The notes under the pieces: model-generated
What the model was told of the DNA's origin: nothing
The model's input: only the letters and a program-made list of their open reading frames with translations
Database searches by the model: none
Translations under genes and position numbers: made by a program
In this document: piece by piece, positions 8,390 to 16,537 of the stretch
How positions within the stretch are numbered: the first letter of the stretch is position 1
How the letters are laid out: each line of letters begins with the position of its first letter
From: Streptomyces sp. NBC_01306
GTDB taxonomy: Bacteria; Actinomycetota; Actinomycetes; Streptomycetales; Streptomycetaceae
Direction: 5' to 3'
Length of the DNA: 64,000 nucleotides
Assembly (NCBI RefSeq): GCF_026340465.1
Contig: NZ_JAPEPC010000002.1
Location: 372,001-436,000 of the forward strand

Positions 8390-9673
8390 TTACCAGTTGC
8401 GGAGGGACTCGCGGAAGATCTGTTCCGCCGCTTCGGTGGTCAACGGGCGCGGGACCACGCTCAGTTGACGGGACTGCTTCATGGTGCCCGAGACGAGTTC
8501 GCCGAGCTGGGCCTCGGAGTAGCCGAAGGCGGAGATGCCGTTGGGCATCCCGATGTCGCGGAGCAGTTCACGCAGCACGCGGGGCAGGGCTTCGGCGCCC
8601 TCGTCCGGGTCCACGGGCCGTCCGCCGATCAGCTCGGCGGCCCGCAGATGGCGCTGCGGGTTCGACGGGTAGGTGAAGCGGAAGGCGGCCATGGCGGTGG
8701 AGGCGACGGCCTGGCCGTGCGGCACCATCGGCATCTCCGGATAGCCCTGGGCGCGGTAGTTCTCGACGGCGCCGGCGATGGGGTAGGCGTTGGCGTGCGG
8801 GATGTGGGTGCCCGCATTGCCGAAGCCCATGCCGGTGACGGCGGATGCGTACGCCATGCCGTAGCGGGCGGAGAGGTCGTTGCCGTTCATCACGGCCCGG
8901 CGCAGATGGACGCCCACCAGTTCCATGGCCTTCTCGCACCACACGTCGCTGATCGGGTTGGCGCCGCAGAACGCAGCGCGGGCCTTGGCGCTGGGGAAGG
9001 CGGGCCGCGCGTCGAAGGAGAGCGCGGTGTAGCTCTCGGCGGCGTGGGTGAGGACGTCCATGCCGCTGGCCGCCGTGACAGCGGCGGGGACGGTCATGCT
9101 GGTCAGCGGGTCGACGACGGCGAGCGACGGGCGCAGCCGCGGGTGGCTGATGCCTGCCTTGAGGCGCAGGTCCAGGAGGTCGACGACGCAGATGGTGGTG
9201 GCTTCCGAGCCGGTGCCGGCGGTGGTCGGCACCGCGATCAGGGGTTTGACCGGCAGGGTGGGGACCTTGCCGCCGCCGATCGGTGCGGCGATGTAGTCCA
9301 TGAGCGTGCCGGGCTGGGTGGTGAGCAGGTTGACCGCCTTGGCGGTGTCCATCGAGGAGCCGCCACCGACCGCGATGTAGCCGTCCCAGGGCCCCGACCT
9401 GGCGAATTCGACGGCTTCCCCGATGCTCACGTCCGTCGGCTCGACGGCGACTCCGTCGAAGATCCGGGCGTCGAGTCCGGCGGCCTTCACCGCGTGGGCG
9501 ACCCGGTCCGGTACGCCGGTCGCGGCGACGCCGGGGTCGGTGATGATCAGGGCGTTGGTGACGCCGAGTGCCTGTAGGTCCTCGCCGATCTCGGCGATGG
9601 CGCCGAGCCCGAACTTGAGCGGGGGCGCGGCCCAGGTGAAGACGGACTCGGTGGGGTTGTCGAAGCTGGGCAT
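8390..9673 (-). CDS. Iron-containing alcohol dehydrogenase, hydroxyacid-oxoacid transhydrogenase (HOT/ADHFE1) type
   Basis: This 427-residue protein looks closest to the human ADHFE1 (HOT) group among Fe-ADHs. Shared features are VEPTDVSIGEAVEFA, AVGGGSSMDTAKAVNL (residues 101-116), the APIGGGK-PLIAVPTTAGTGSE region, SGMDVLTHAAESYT, CGANPISDVW and GFGNAGTHIPHA. HOT enzymes oxidise 4-hydroxybutyrate to succinic semialdehyde while reducing 2-oxoglutarate to D-2-hydroxyglutarate, with no net cofactor use. The start at 9673 was chosen because AGGAG lies 7 nt upstream; an earlier ATG adds 33 proline-rich residues. The promoter region carries a perfect inverted repeat and the divergent IclR gene. 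Confidence 0.8.
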   Translation of the reverse strand: MPSFDNPTESVFTWAAPPLKFGLGAIAEIGEDLQALGVTNALIITDPGVAATGVPDRVAHAVKAAGLDARIFDGVAVEPTDVSIGEAVEFARSGPWDGYIAVGGGSSMDTAKAVNLLTTQPGTLMDYIAAPIGGGKVPTLPVKPLIAVPTTAGTGSEATTICVVDLLDLRLKAGISHPRLRPSLAVVDPLTSMTVPAAVTAASGMDVLTHAAESYTALSFDARPAFPSAKARAAFCGANPISDVWCEKAMELVGVHLRRAVMNGNDLSARYGMAYASAVTGMGFGNAGTHIPHANAYPIAGAVENYRAQGYPEMPMVPHGQAVASTAMAAFRFTYPSNPQRHLRAAELIGGRPVDPDEGAEALPRVLRELLRDIGMPNGISAFGYSEAQLGELVSGTMKQSRQLSVVPRPLTTEAAEQIFRESLRNW

Positions 9674-9765
9674 GAAATCTCCTGGCGTGTGGGGCGTTGC
9701 GGCGGGGTGCGGCGGGCCGCTTTCCGCCGGTGGATCCGGGGCCTGAGAAGAATTTTGGAAGGACA

Positions 9766-9778
9766 TCCACATTGTGGA
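9766..9778. promoter_or_regulatory. Inverted repeat, likely IclR operator
   Basis: TCCACA-T-TGTGGA is a perfect 6-1-6 inverted repeat in the gap between the transhydrogenase and the IclR gene. A half-site ATTGTGG recurs at 9938-9944, close to the IclR start. IclR regulators usually bind such short palindromes in divergent promoter regions. The assignment is inferred from position. Confidence 0.5.
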
Positions 9779-9969
9779 GTGCCGTCACGCTAGGACGTCC
9801 CCGTGCGGCCGGTCAATGCCCATGACAGGAAATCCTCTTCCGCACGGCGCCCAGTCCGCTCCCCGCACACCGCCCTGACCTGCACCGGCGAAACTCCCGC
9901 GGCGTGCCCGTCGACGGCACCGGTAGGCTGCACGAAAATTGTGGCCAGAGCCGAAAGGACCAACACCAG

Positions 9970-10818
9970 GTGACTGCCGGCACTCCTCCCGGACGACAGG
10001 ACCCGGCCGAACGGTCGGCCAAGACCCCTGACGCGCGTGCGGGCACCCAGGCCATCGACCGGGCGATGGCTGTCCTGCGGCTGCTCATCGAGGCGGACGG
10101 GGACGTCCAGGTCACCGAGATCATCCAGCGCCTCGGACTGACCCCCGGCACCGCCCACCGGGTCGTGGGAGCCCTGGCGGCCGAGGGGTTCCTCAGCCGT
10201 AATCCCGTGACGGACGGTTACTACCTGGGCAGCACGGCCATACTGCTGGGGCAGGCGGCCCAGCGCGCCCTGGGCACCGACCGGGCCCTCCCACTGCTCC
10301 AGCAACTCAACGCAGAGACCGACGAGTCGGTGAATCTCGCGGTGCGGGACGGCGAGGAGTCCGTCGTGGTCATGCGCGTCCCCTCACCGCTGCCGCTCCG
10401 TTTCGAGCAGCACCCCGGCGCCCATTTCCCCCTGTACTCCACGGCGTCGGGCAAGGCGCTGATGAGCTTCGCGGAGCACCCCGGGGACTATCTCAGCTCG
10501 CTGCCGGCCGAACTGCGCGCCGTCACGGCGCACACCATCGGGAGCCGGGAGCGGTTCGCCGAGGAGTTGGAGCTGACCCGCGAGCGGGGGTACAGCATCG
10601 ACAACGAGGAGAACGTCGAGGGCGTGCGCTGCATCGGCGCCCCGGTGCTGGACGCCCGGGGCTACGCGCACGCGGCCGTGGTGGTCCAGGTCCCGTCCGT
10701 CCGGCTGCCGGACACCCGGATCCGTGAACTGGCCCCGCGCGTGGTGGAGATCGCCACGGAGGTGGCCCGTGTCGTCCCGTCCGACCGCACCATGCGGCCG
10801 AGCCGGGGTACGTACTGA
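9970..10818 (+). CDS. IclR-family transcriptional regulator
   Basis: The protein has 282 residues from GTG at 9970, with an AAAGGA Shine-Dalgarno about 11 nt upstream. A winged HTH (about residues 25-90, IDRAMAVLRLLIEADG and GLTPGTAHRVVGALA) is followed by an IclR effector domain with FPLYSTASGKALMSF and GYSIDNEENVEGVRCIGAPV. It is divergent from the transhydrogenase, transporter and oxidase genes and most likely controls them in response to a small carboxylate (inference). An upstream in-frame start at 9904 lacks a ribosome-binding site. Confidence 0.85.
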   Translation: MTAGTPPGRQDPAERSAKTPDARAGTQAIDRAMAVLRLLIEADGDVQVTEIIQRLGLTPGTAHRVVGALAAEGFLSRNPVTDGYYLGSTAILLGQAAQRALGTDRALPLLQQLNAETDESVNLAVRDGEESVVVMRVPSPLPLRFEQHPGAHFPLYSTASGKALMSFAEHPGDYLSSLPAELRAVTAHTIGSRERFAEELELTRERGYSIDNEENVEGVRCIGAPVLDARGYAHAAVVVQVPSVRLPDTRIRELAPRVVEIATEVARVVPSDRTMRPSRGTY

Positions 10819-10923
10819 GGCAGCCGGGGCGTTCCGTGCAACCTCCTCGCAACGTTGCGGGGAGTTGACTGGGCGGAGCCCGGCCGCCCGATGAGCCGGC
10901 CGAGCGACAACCGGGAGAGTGCG

Positions 10924-11322
10924 ATGTCCGACGCCCCGCGGGTGGAGTTCACCCCCGCCGCCGCCGATCTGATCCGCCGGCTGCGCGGGATCCACGGCCC
11001 GCTGATGTTCCATCAGTCGGGCGGCTGCTGCGACGGCAGCGCGCCCATGTGCTACCAGGCCGGGGAGTTCCGTACCGGAGGCTCGGACATCCTCCTGGAG
11101 TCGCTCGCCGTGGAGGGCGTGGCCGAGCCCGTCCCGTTCTGGATCTCGGCGAGTCAGCAGGAGGTGTGGGCGCACACCCGGCTGATCCTCGACGTCGTGG
11201 CGGGACGGGGCGGCGGCTTCTCGCTGGAGGCCCCGGAGGGCGTCAGGTTCCTCATCCGGTCCCGGCTGATCGGGCGGGCGGACCCGATTCTCGGTTGCGA
11301 CGACCTCCGCCCCCAGTCGTAA
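10924..11322 (+). CDS. DUF779 family protein
   Basis: The protein has 132 residues. FHQSGGCCDGSAPMCY (about residues 29-44) is rich in Cys and Gly and typical of DUF779, a family often found beside alcohol or aldehyde dehydrogenase genes. Its function is unknown; the three cysteines could bind a metal. The ATG at 10924 was chosen because GGGAGAG lies just upstream. The GNAT gene follows after 10 bp, so the two may be co-transcribed. Confidence 0.75.
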   Translation: MSDAPRVEFTPAAADLIRRLRGIHGPLMFHQSGGCCDGSAPMCYQAGEFRTGGSDILLESLAVEGVAEPVPFWISASQQEVWAHTRLILDVVAGRGGGFSLEAPEGVRFLIRSRLIGRADPILGCDDLRPQS

Positions 11323-11332
11323 GCTGCCGGGC

Positions 11333-11842
11333 ATGATGACGTTGGAGCGGCTGCGAGCCGGTCATGCGGATGCCCTGCTGGCCTTCGAACGGGAGAACCG
11401 TACGTACTTCACACGGTTCATATCGGACCGCGGGGACGCGTACTTCGCCGGGTTCGCCGACGAGCTCCGCGCCCGGCTCGCCGAACAGGACGCCGGCGTG
11501 TGCCACTTCCATGTCATCGTGGACGACCACGGCGAGTTGGCCGGCCGCGTCAATCTCGTGGACGTCGAGGAGGGGGCCGCCGTACTCGGCTACCGGATCG
11601 GCGAGCGCGCCGCGGGCCGGGGCATGGCAACGGCCGCGGTCGACGAGGTGTGCCGCCTCGCTGCCGATGTGTACGGGCTGTCCGCACTCAGCGCGGTCGT
11701 CACCCTCGACAACCCGGCGTCCACGGCCGTGCTCCGGCACAACGGATTCACCGCGGTGGCAGACGCCAGAATCGGTGAACGCCCCGCCACCCGTTACCGG
11801 CGCCGCCTCACACCGGGCGAGGGTCACCCGCCGTCGGCCTGA
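11333..11842 (+). CDS. GNAT-family N-acetyltransferase (RimJ/RimL-like)
   Basis: The protein has 169 residues. The GNAT acetyl-CoA motif is visible as YRIGERAAGRGMATAAV (about residues 84-100), with a later LDNPASTAVLRHNGF of the RimJ/RimL type. It would acetylate an amine, perhaps a protein N-terminus, an amino acid or an antibiotic; the acceptor cannot be told. Two ATGs stand in tandem at 11333 and 11336. It lies 10 bp after the DUF779 gene. Confidence 0.75.
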   Translation: MMTLERLRAGHADALLAFERENRTYFTRFISDRGDAYFAGFADELRARLAEQDAGVCHFHVIVDDHGELAGRVNLVDVEEGAAVLGYRIGERAAGRGMATAAVDEVCRLAADVYGLSALSAVVTLDNPASTAVLRHNGFTAVADARIGERPATRYRRRLTPGEGHPPSA

Positions 11843-11868
11843 TCACCCGGCCGAGGCCCCGGAGGCGG

Positions 11869-12063
11869 TCAGGGCTTGATGTTGGCGACCATGTCCGCGG
11901 TGCCCGTGACCCCTTGCTGGATGGTCGGGGCGAGGCTGGTGCTGGCCAGCATGAAGCCGAGAAGAGCACAGACGATCGCATGGGAGAGCTTGAGTCCGCC
12001 GCCGCGGAGGAAGATCCCCGCGAGGACAACAAGCAGCAGCACAAGTGAGATCGAGATGGCCAT
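11869..12063 (-). CDS. Small membrane protein of unknown function
   Basis: The protein has 64 residues. It has two hydrophobic segments: ISISLVLLLVVLAGIFL and HAIVCALLGFMLASTSLAP, joined by RGGGLK. A strong GGAGGAGGA Shine-Dalgarno precedes the ATG at 12063. The well-formed start and balanced membrane layout support a real gene. No family was recognised. It is convergent with the GNAT gene. Confidence 0.6.
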   Translation of the reverse strand: MAISISLVLLLVVLAGIFLRGGGLKLSHAIVCALLGFMLASTSLAPTIQQGVTGTADMVANIKP

Positions 12064-12190
12064 GGTCGTCCTCCTCCGCCACACCGGGTATGCGGCATTC
12101 GGCCGTAAGTGTGGCGGAGGAGACACCCGTTTCCGGCATAAGACCTGTAAGCCGTACGGGTGTTGACTCGCTGTAACGGTCGGGCTCCGG

Positions 12191-13282
12191 CTACCGCGGC
12201 CCCGCCAGGTCGGCCAGCTCCGCCAGCGCCTCCCGGTGCATCCCCGCCGAACCGAGCGCCACCGCATCGGACTTGGCGCGCTTGAGGTAGAGATGCGCGG
12301 GGTGCTCCCACGTCATGCCGATACCGCCGTGCAGCTGGATGCACTCCTCGGCGGCGTGCACCGCGACGCGGCTGCAGTACGCCTGAGCGACCGAGACAGC
12401 GAGCGCCTTCTCGGGGCTGTCGGTGGCGAGCGCGTCGGCCGCGTTGCGAGCGGCGGCGCGGGCCGAGACGATCTCCAGCCAGAGCTGCGCCATCCGGTGC
12501 TTGAGCGCCTGGAACCCGCCGACGGGCCGGTTGAACTGGTGTCGTTCGCGCGTGTACCGGACGGTCTCCTCCAGACACCACTCGGCGAGCCCCAGCTGCT
12601 CCGACGCGAGCAGCCCGGCCCCGGCGAGCAGCCCCCGGTGCAGGGCCGCCCGTGAATCCTCGGGCCCGGCAAGGAGGTTGCCCTGCGCACCGTCCAAAGT
12701 GACGGTGGCCGGCGGGCGGGTGAGGTCGAGCGGGACCAGCGGCTCGACGGTGACGCCGGGGTCGCGCGCCCCTACCGCGTACAGCCCGTCGGCCGTGGGG
12801 ACGAGCAGCACCTGCGCCGCCGCCGCGTCGGCGACCGCGCTCACCGTGCCGGTCAGGCCGGGGAGCACGGGCACGGAGCCGGGCGCCGTGGTCAGCGGCA
12901 CCGCGAGCACCGCGACGCACTCTCCGGAGGCGAGGGTCGCGAGCAGTTCGGTGGCCGCCGTGTTTCCGGCACCGAGGCCGGTGAGCACCTCCGTGGCCAC
13001 GACCGAACTGGTCAGATACGGCACTGGGGCGACGCTGCGCCCCAGCTCCTCCAGCACCACGGCGGCCTCGCGGTGCGTGGCGCCCTGGCCGCCGGACTTC
13101 TCGGGTACGAGCAGCCCCGCCAGCCCCATCTCCGCGGCCAGGGCGGGCCACAGCTGGAGGTCGCCCGGCGTGCCGGACTCCACAGCTGCCAGCAGCTCCG
13201 GTGCGCCGCAGCGGTCCGTGAGCAGGGAGCGGACGGCGGAGCGCAGGTCGTCCTCGGTCTCGGAGTACAGGAGGTCGGTCAT
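12191..13282 (-). CDS. Acyl-CoA dehydrogenase, FadE type (second of a pair)
   Basis: The protein has 363 residues, shorter than typical 380-400 residue enzymes. It has the ACAD N-terminal helical domain (DLRSAVRSLLTDRCG), a middle region with weak FAD-binding signatures, and the C-terminal LHGGIGMTWEHPAHLYLKRAKSD. This is the pattern of the smaller partner in actinobacterial two-gene acyl-CoA dehydrogenases. Its ATG overlaps the stop of the upstream dehydrogenase by 4 bp, which favours a complex of the two products. It should introduce a 2,3 double bond into an acyl-CoA in the cytosol; the substrate is unknown. Confidence 0.8.
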   Translation of the reverse strand: MTDLLYSETEDDLRSAVRSLLTDRCGAPELLAAVESGTPGDLQLWPALAAEMGLAGLLVPEKSGGQGATHREAAVVLEELGRSVAPVPYLTSSVVATEVLTGLGAGNTAATELLATLASGECVAVLAVPLTTAPGSVPVLPGLTGTVSAVADAAAAQVLLVPTADGLYAVGARDPGVTVEPLVPLDLTRPPATVTLDGAQGNLLAGPEDSRAALHRGLLAGAGLLASEQLGLAEWCLEETVRYTRERHQFNRPVGGFQALKHRMAQLWLEIVSARAAARNAADALATDSPEKALAVSVAQAYCSRVAVHAAEECIQLHGGIGMTWEHPAHLYLKRAKSDAVALGSAGMHREALAELADLAGPR

Positions 13283-14496
13283 CGGGCCAGGTCCTTCCAG
13301 GCGGCGTCCTTGTCGTTGCGTGGCTCCGAAGGCAGCCCGAGCACCCGCTCGGCGACGATGTTGAGCAGCACCTCGCTGGTACCGCCCTCGATGGAGTTCC
13401 CCTTGGAGCGCAGATAGCGGTAGCCGGCGTCGCGCCCGGTGAAGTCGACCAGTTCGGGGCGGCTCATCGTCCAGTCGCTGTACAGCAGCCCTTCCTCGCC
13501 GAGGAGTTCGACTTCGAGGCCGCTGATCTCCTGGTTGAGGCGGGCGAAGGTGAGCTTCATCCCGGAGCCCTCGGGTCCTGGCTGGCCCGCGACGAGCTGC
13601 TGGCGCAGCCTCTCGCCGGTGAGACGGGCGACCTCGGCCTCCACCCAGAGGGCGAGAAGGCGCTGGTGGAGATCGTGCGTGCGCAGTTCGGGCCGCTCGC
13701 GCCAGGTCTTCACGACCGGGCCGATCATGCCGCCCTCGCGCGGGATCCGGGAGCCGCCGATGGAGACCCGCTCGTTCATCAGGGTGGTCTGGGCGACCTT
13801 CCAGCCGTCGCCCACCGGGCCGAGCCGGTGGGTGTCGGGGATCCGTACCCCGGTGAGGAACACCTCGTTGAACTCGGCCTCGCCGGTGATCTGGCGCAGC
13901 GGCCGTACCTCGACGCCCGGGTCGGTCATGTCGCAGATGAAGTAGGTGATCCCCCGGTGTTTGGGTACGTCGGGGTCGGTGCGGGCGATGAGGATGGCCC
14001 AGCGGGCGAGATGGGCGCTGGACGTCCAGACCTTCTGCCCGGTGACGGTCCAGTGGTCGCCGTCGCGCACGGCCCGGGTCGCCAGCGCCGCGAGGTCGGA
14101 ACCGGCGCCCGGCTCGCTGAAGAGCTGGCACCACACCTCGTCGCCGACCCAGAGGGGGCGCAGGAAGCGGCGCTTCTGCTCGTCCGTGCCGTAGCGCAGG
14201 ATCGTCGGCGCGGCCATGCCGAGGCCGATGCCGATCCGGCGCGGGTCGTTGTCGGGCGCCCCGGCGGCCTCCAGCTCGGCGTCCACGACGGACTGGAGCG
14301 AGCGAGGTGTGCCGAGACCGCCGAGCCCGGCCGGGTAGTGCACCCAGGCGAGCCCGGCGTCGAACCGGGCGCGCAGGAAGTCGGTACGGCCGGTGGACGC
14401 CGGAGGGTGGGCTGCGAGCAGTTCGCGGGTACGCAGCCGCAGCGCTTCGGCGTCCGGCTGCGCGGTGTTGTCGGGCTGCGGGCTGTTCTCCGTCAT
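13279..14496 (-). CDS. Acyl-CoA dehydrogenase, FadE type (first of a pair)
   Basis: The protein has 405 residues. It shows the FAD- and substrate-binding blocks WCQLFSEPGAGSDLAALATRA and GQKVWTSSAHLARWAILIARTD, and the C-terminal SIEGGTSEVLLNIVAERVLGLP. That last block is the form seen in FadE26/FadE28-like enzymes of sterol and branched-chain degradation. It is coupled by ATGA overlaps to the quinone oxidoreductase upstream and the smaller dehydrogenase downstream. The pair may form an alpha2-beta2 enzyme (inference from family knowledge). Confidence 0.85.
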   Translation of the reverse strand: MTENSPQPDNTAQPDAEALRLRTRELLAAHPPASTGRTDFLRARFDAGLAWVHYPAGLGGLGTPRSLQSVVDAELEAAGAPDNDPRRIGIGLGMAAPTILRYGTDEQKRRFLRPLWVGDEVWCQLFSEPGAGSDLAALATRAVRDGDHWTVTGQKVWTSSAHLARWAILIARTDPDVPKHRGITYFICDMTDPGVEVRPLRQITGEAEFNEVFLTGVRIPDTHRLGPVGDGWKVAQTTLMNERVSIGGSRIPREGGMIGPVVKTWRERPELRTHDLHQRLLALWVEAEVARLTGERLRQQLVAGQPGPEGSGMKLTFARLNQEISGLEVELLGEEGLLYSDWTMSRPELVDFTGRDAGYRYLRSKGNSIEGGTSEVLLNIVAERVLGLPSEPRNDKDAAWKDLAR

Positions 14497-15461
14497 CGGG
14501 CCGCCCCTTCCGGGACGATCACGACGCGGCCGGTGGTGACGCCGTCGGCGACCCGCTGGACCGCGGCAGCCGCGTCCTTGAGCGCGACCCGCTCGGAGAC
14601 CAGCGGTTTGACGGTTCCCTCGGCGGCGAGCGCGGTCAGCTCGGCATGGCAGCGCCCGATCGACGCGGGCTCCTTCTGCGCGTACAGGCCCCAGTGCAGG
14701 CCCATGATCGTGTAGTTCTTCACCAGGGCGTGGTTGAGCGCAGGGGTCGGGATGGTGCCGCCGGCGAATCCGACGACCACGATCCGGCCCTCGAAGGCCA
14801 CGCACTTCGCGGACTTGGTGTACGCGTCGCCGCCGACCGGGTCGTAGACGACGTCCGCGCCCCTGCCCGCGGTGAACTCCTTGACCTTGGCGACGATGTC
14901 GTCGGCGCGCCGGTCGATGACCAGGTCGCACCCCAGCTCCGCGGCGATGCGGGCCTTCTCCGGGCCGCCGGCCACGCCGATGACCGTGGCCCCGGCTGCT
15001 TTGCCCAGCTGTACGGCGGCGCTGCCGACGCCGCCCGCCGCCGCGTGCACGAGCAGCGTCTCGCCGCTCTGGAGACGCGCGCGGCGGTGCAGGCCGAACC
15101 AGCCCGTCTGGTAGCCGATGTGCATCGCGGCGGCCTCGGCGTCGTCCAGGGCGGGGGGCGCCGGGAGAACGGCGGCCTCGTCGACGACGACGTACTCGGC
15201 GAAACCGCCGTGCGGGAGCGCCGGGTTGGCGATCACCCTGCGTCCGTCGGCGGTCTCGCCGCAGACCTCCACGCCAGGGGTGAAGGGCAGCGGCGGGCGT
15301 ACCTGGTACTCGCCCCGGCAGAGCAGCGCATCGGGGAAGTTGATGTTGGCCGCCAGGACTTTCAGCTTGAGCTGACCCGGGCCTGCCTGCGGTTCCGCGA
15401 CCTCGTCGAGGCGCATGACCTCTCCGGGCTCGCCGTTCTCGTGCACTCGCCATGCCTGCAT
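14493..15461 (-). CDS. NADPH:quinone oxidoreductase, zinc-free MDR type
   Basis: The protein has 322 residues from the ATG at 15461 (MQAWRVHENGEP). The GroES-like domain contains ANINFPDALLCRGEYQ and PFTPGVEVCGE. The Rossmann domain has HAAAGGVGSAAVQLGKAAGA. There are no structural zinc cysteines, as in quinone oxidoreductase and enoyl reductase relatives. It opens a three-gene unit with the two acyl-CoA dehydrogenases, joined by 4-bp overlaps. It could be a quinone or enoyl-thioester reductase. A 5-2-5 inverted repeat lies about 50 bp upstream. Confidence 0.8.
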   Translation of the reverse strand: MQAWRVHENGEPGEVMRLDEVAEPQAGPGQLKLKVLAANINFPDALLCRGEYQVRPPLPFTPGVEVCGETADGRRVIANPALPHGGFAEYVVVDEAAVLPAPPALDDAEAAAMHIGYQTGWFGLHRRARLQSGETLLVHAAAGGVGSAAVQLGKAAGATVIGVAGGPEKARIAAELGCDLVIDRRADDIVAKVKEFTAGRGADVVYDPVGGDAYTKSAKCVAFEGRIVVVGFAGGTIPTPALNHALVKNYTIMGLHWGLYAQKEPASIGRCHAELTALAAEGTVKPLVSERVALKDAAAAVQRVADGVTTGRVVIVPEGAAR

Positions 15462-15507
15462 CAGGGGCCTCCATACACCATAGGCTGTACTGCGCTCAGC
15501 GCATACT

Positions 15508-15519
15508 AAGCGGTCGCTT
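15508..15519. promoter_or_regulatory. Inverted repeat AAGCG-GT-CGCTT, candidate TetR-type operator
   Basis: AAGCG-GT-CGCTT is a perfect 5-2-5 inverted repeat between the divergent quinone oxidoreductase and SDR genes. TetR repressors of acyl-CoA metabolism often use sites of this shape. No regulator gene lies next to it, so the controlling protein would be encoded elsewhere. Confidence 0.4.
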
Positions 15520-15603
15520 GCCTCGCTGTGAACCGTCCCCGCCGACCGGTTCCGCGCCGCCGCCCCTCTGGAGGTTTCAGGGCGTACGGGGTATCGATGC
15601 CCC

Positions 15604-16491
15604 ATGACGGACGACAGGTACCCGGGACTGCCCGCTCCTCCCCCGCCCGGCGTGAGCGCACTGCCGCCGGGCACCTATGCGGAGAGCACGGTGATGGTGA
15701 CGGGTGGTGGTTCGGGGCTCGGGAAGGCGATGGCCGCGGAGTTCGCGCGGCTCGGCGCCTCGCTGGTCATCGTCGGACGCGACGCGGGACGGCTGGAGAG
15801 GGCGCGGGACGAGCTGGCAGCGCTGGGCGGGCGCGTGGTGAGCGCCGTGTGCGACATCAGAGAGCCGGAACAGGTGGCCGGGGCGTTCGACGCGGCCGAG
15901 TCGGCTGCCGGACTGCCCGGTGTGCTGGTGAACAGCGCGGCGGCCAACTTCCCCGTCCCGGCCGAGGACATGTCGCCGAACGCCTGGCGCGCCGTGCTCG
16001 ACACCACCCTCACCGGCACCTGGTTCATGACACGTGAGTTCGGCCGCAGGCACCTGGCGGCCCGGACCGGCGGATCGGTGATCAATGTGGGCGCTTCCTA
16101 CGCCTGGACCGGTGGCCCGGGATTCGCGCACTCCGCCGCCGCCAAGGCCGGAGTGAAGAACCTGGTCGAGACCCTGGCGGTCGAGTGGGGACCGTACGGC
16201 ATCCAGGTGAACGGCCTGGTGCCCGGACTCTTCCCGCACGCGGACCTGCCCGGGGCAATCCGCGGCCACCTCGACAGCGCCGACGACAAGGCCGTACGCC
16301 AGCCGGCCCTGCGGGTCGGGCAGCCCCACGAGCTAGGGTGGGCCGCGACCTTCCTGGCCTCGCCGTACGCACGCTTCATCTCCGGGCACACCCTGGTCGT
16401 GGACGGCGCGAACTGGCAGCGGCGGGGGCTGGTCGGCGCCCCGGTGGTGCCGGTGCGCGAACAGCTCGGACGGGACCCGTTCACCCCGTGA
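15604..16491 (+). CDS. SDR oxidoreductase, 2,4-dienoyl-CoA reductase-like
   Basis: The protein has 295 residues. The NAD(P)-binding motif is TGGGSGLG at 33-40 and LVNSAAANF is the NNAG equivalent. The usual Tyr of YxxxK is replaced: the segment reads FAHSAAAKAGV, then LAVEWGPYGIQVNGLVPG. Loss of this Tyr with retained Lys is the hallmark of 2,4-dienoyl-CoA reductases, so a role in oxidising unsaturated acyl-CoAs is likely. It is divergent from the quinone oxidoreductase and acyl-CoA dehydrogenase unit, with a crotonase gene converging behind it. Confidence 0.8.
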   Translation: MTDDRYPGLPAPPPPGVSALPPGTYAESTVMVTGGGSGLGKAMAAEFARLGASLVIVGRDAGRLERARDELAALGGRVVSAVCDIREPEQVAGAFDAAESAAGLPGVLVNSAAANFPVPAEDMSPNAWRAVLDTTLTGTWFMTREFGRRHLAARTGGSVINVGASYAWTGGPGFAHSAAAKAGVKNLVETLAVEWGPYGIQVNGLVPGLFPHADLPGAIRGHLDSADDKAVRQPALRVGQPHELGWAATFLASPYARFISGHTLVVDGANWQRRGLVGAPVVPVREQLGRDPFTP

Positions 16492-16537
16492 AGCACCGGC
16501 GGGCCTCCCCCTGACCGACACTGATGCGGACGAGCGC

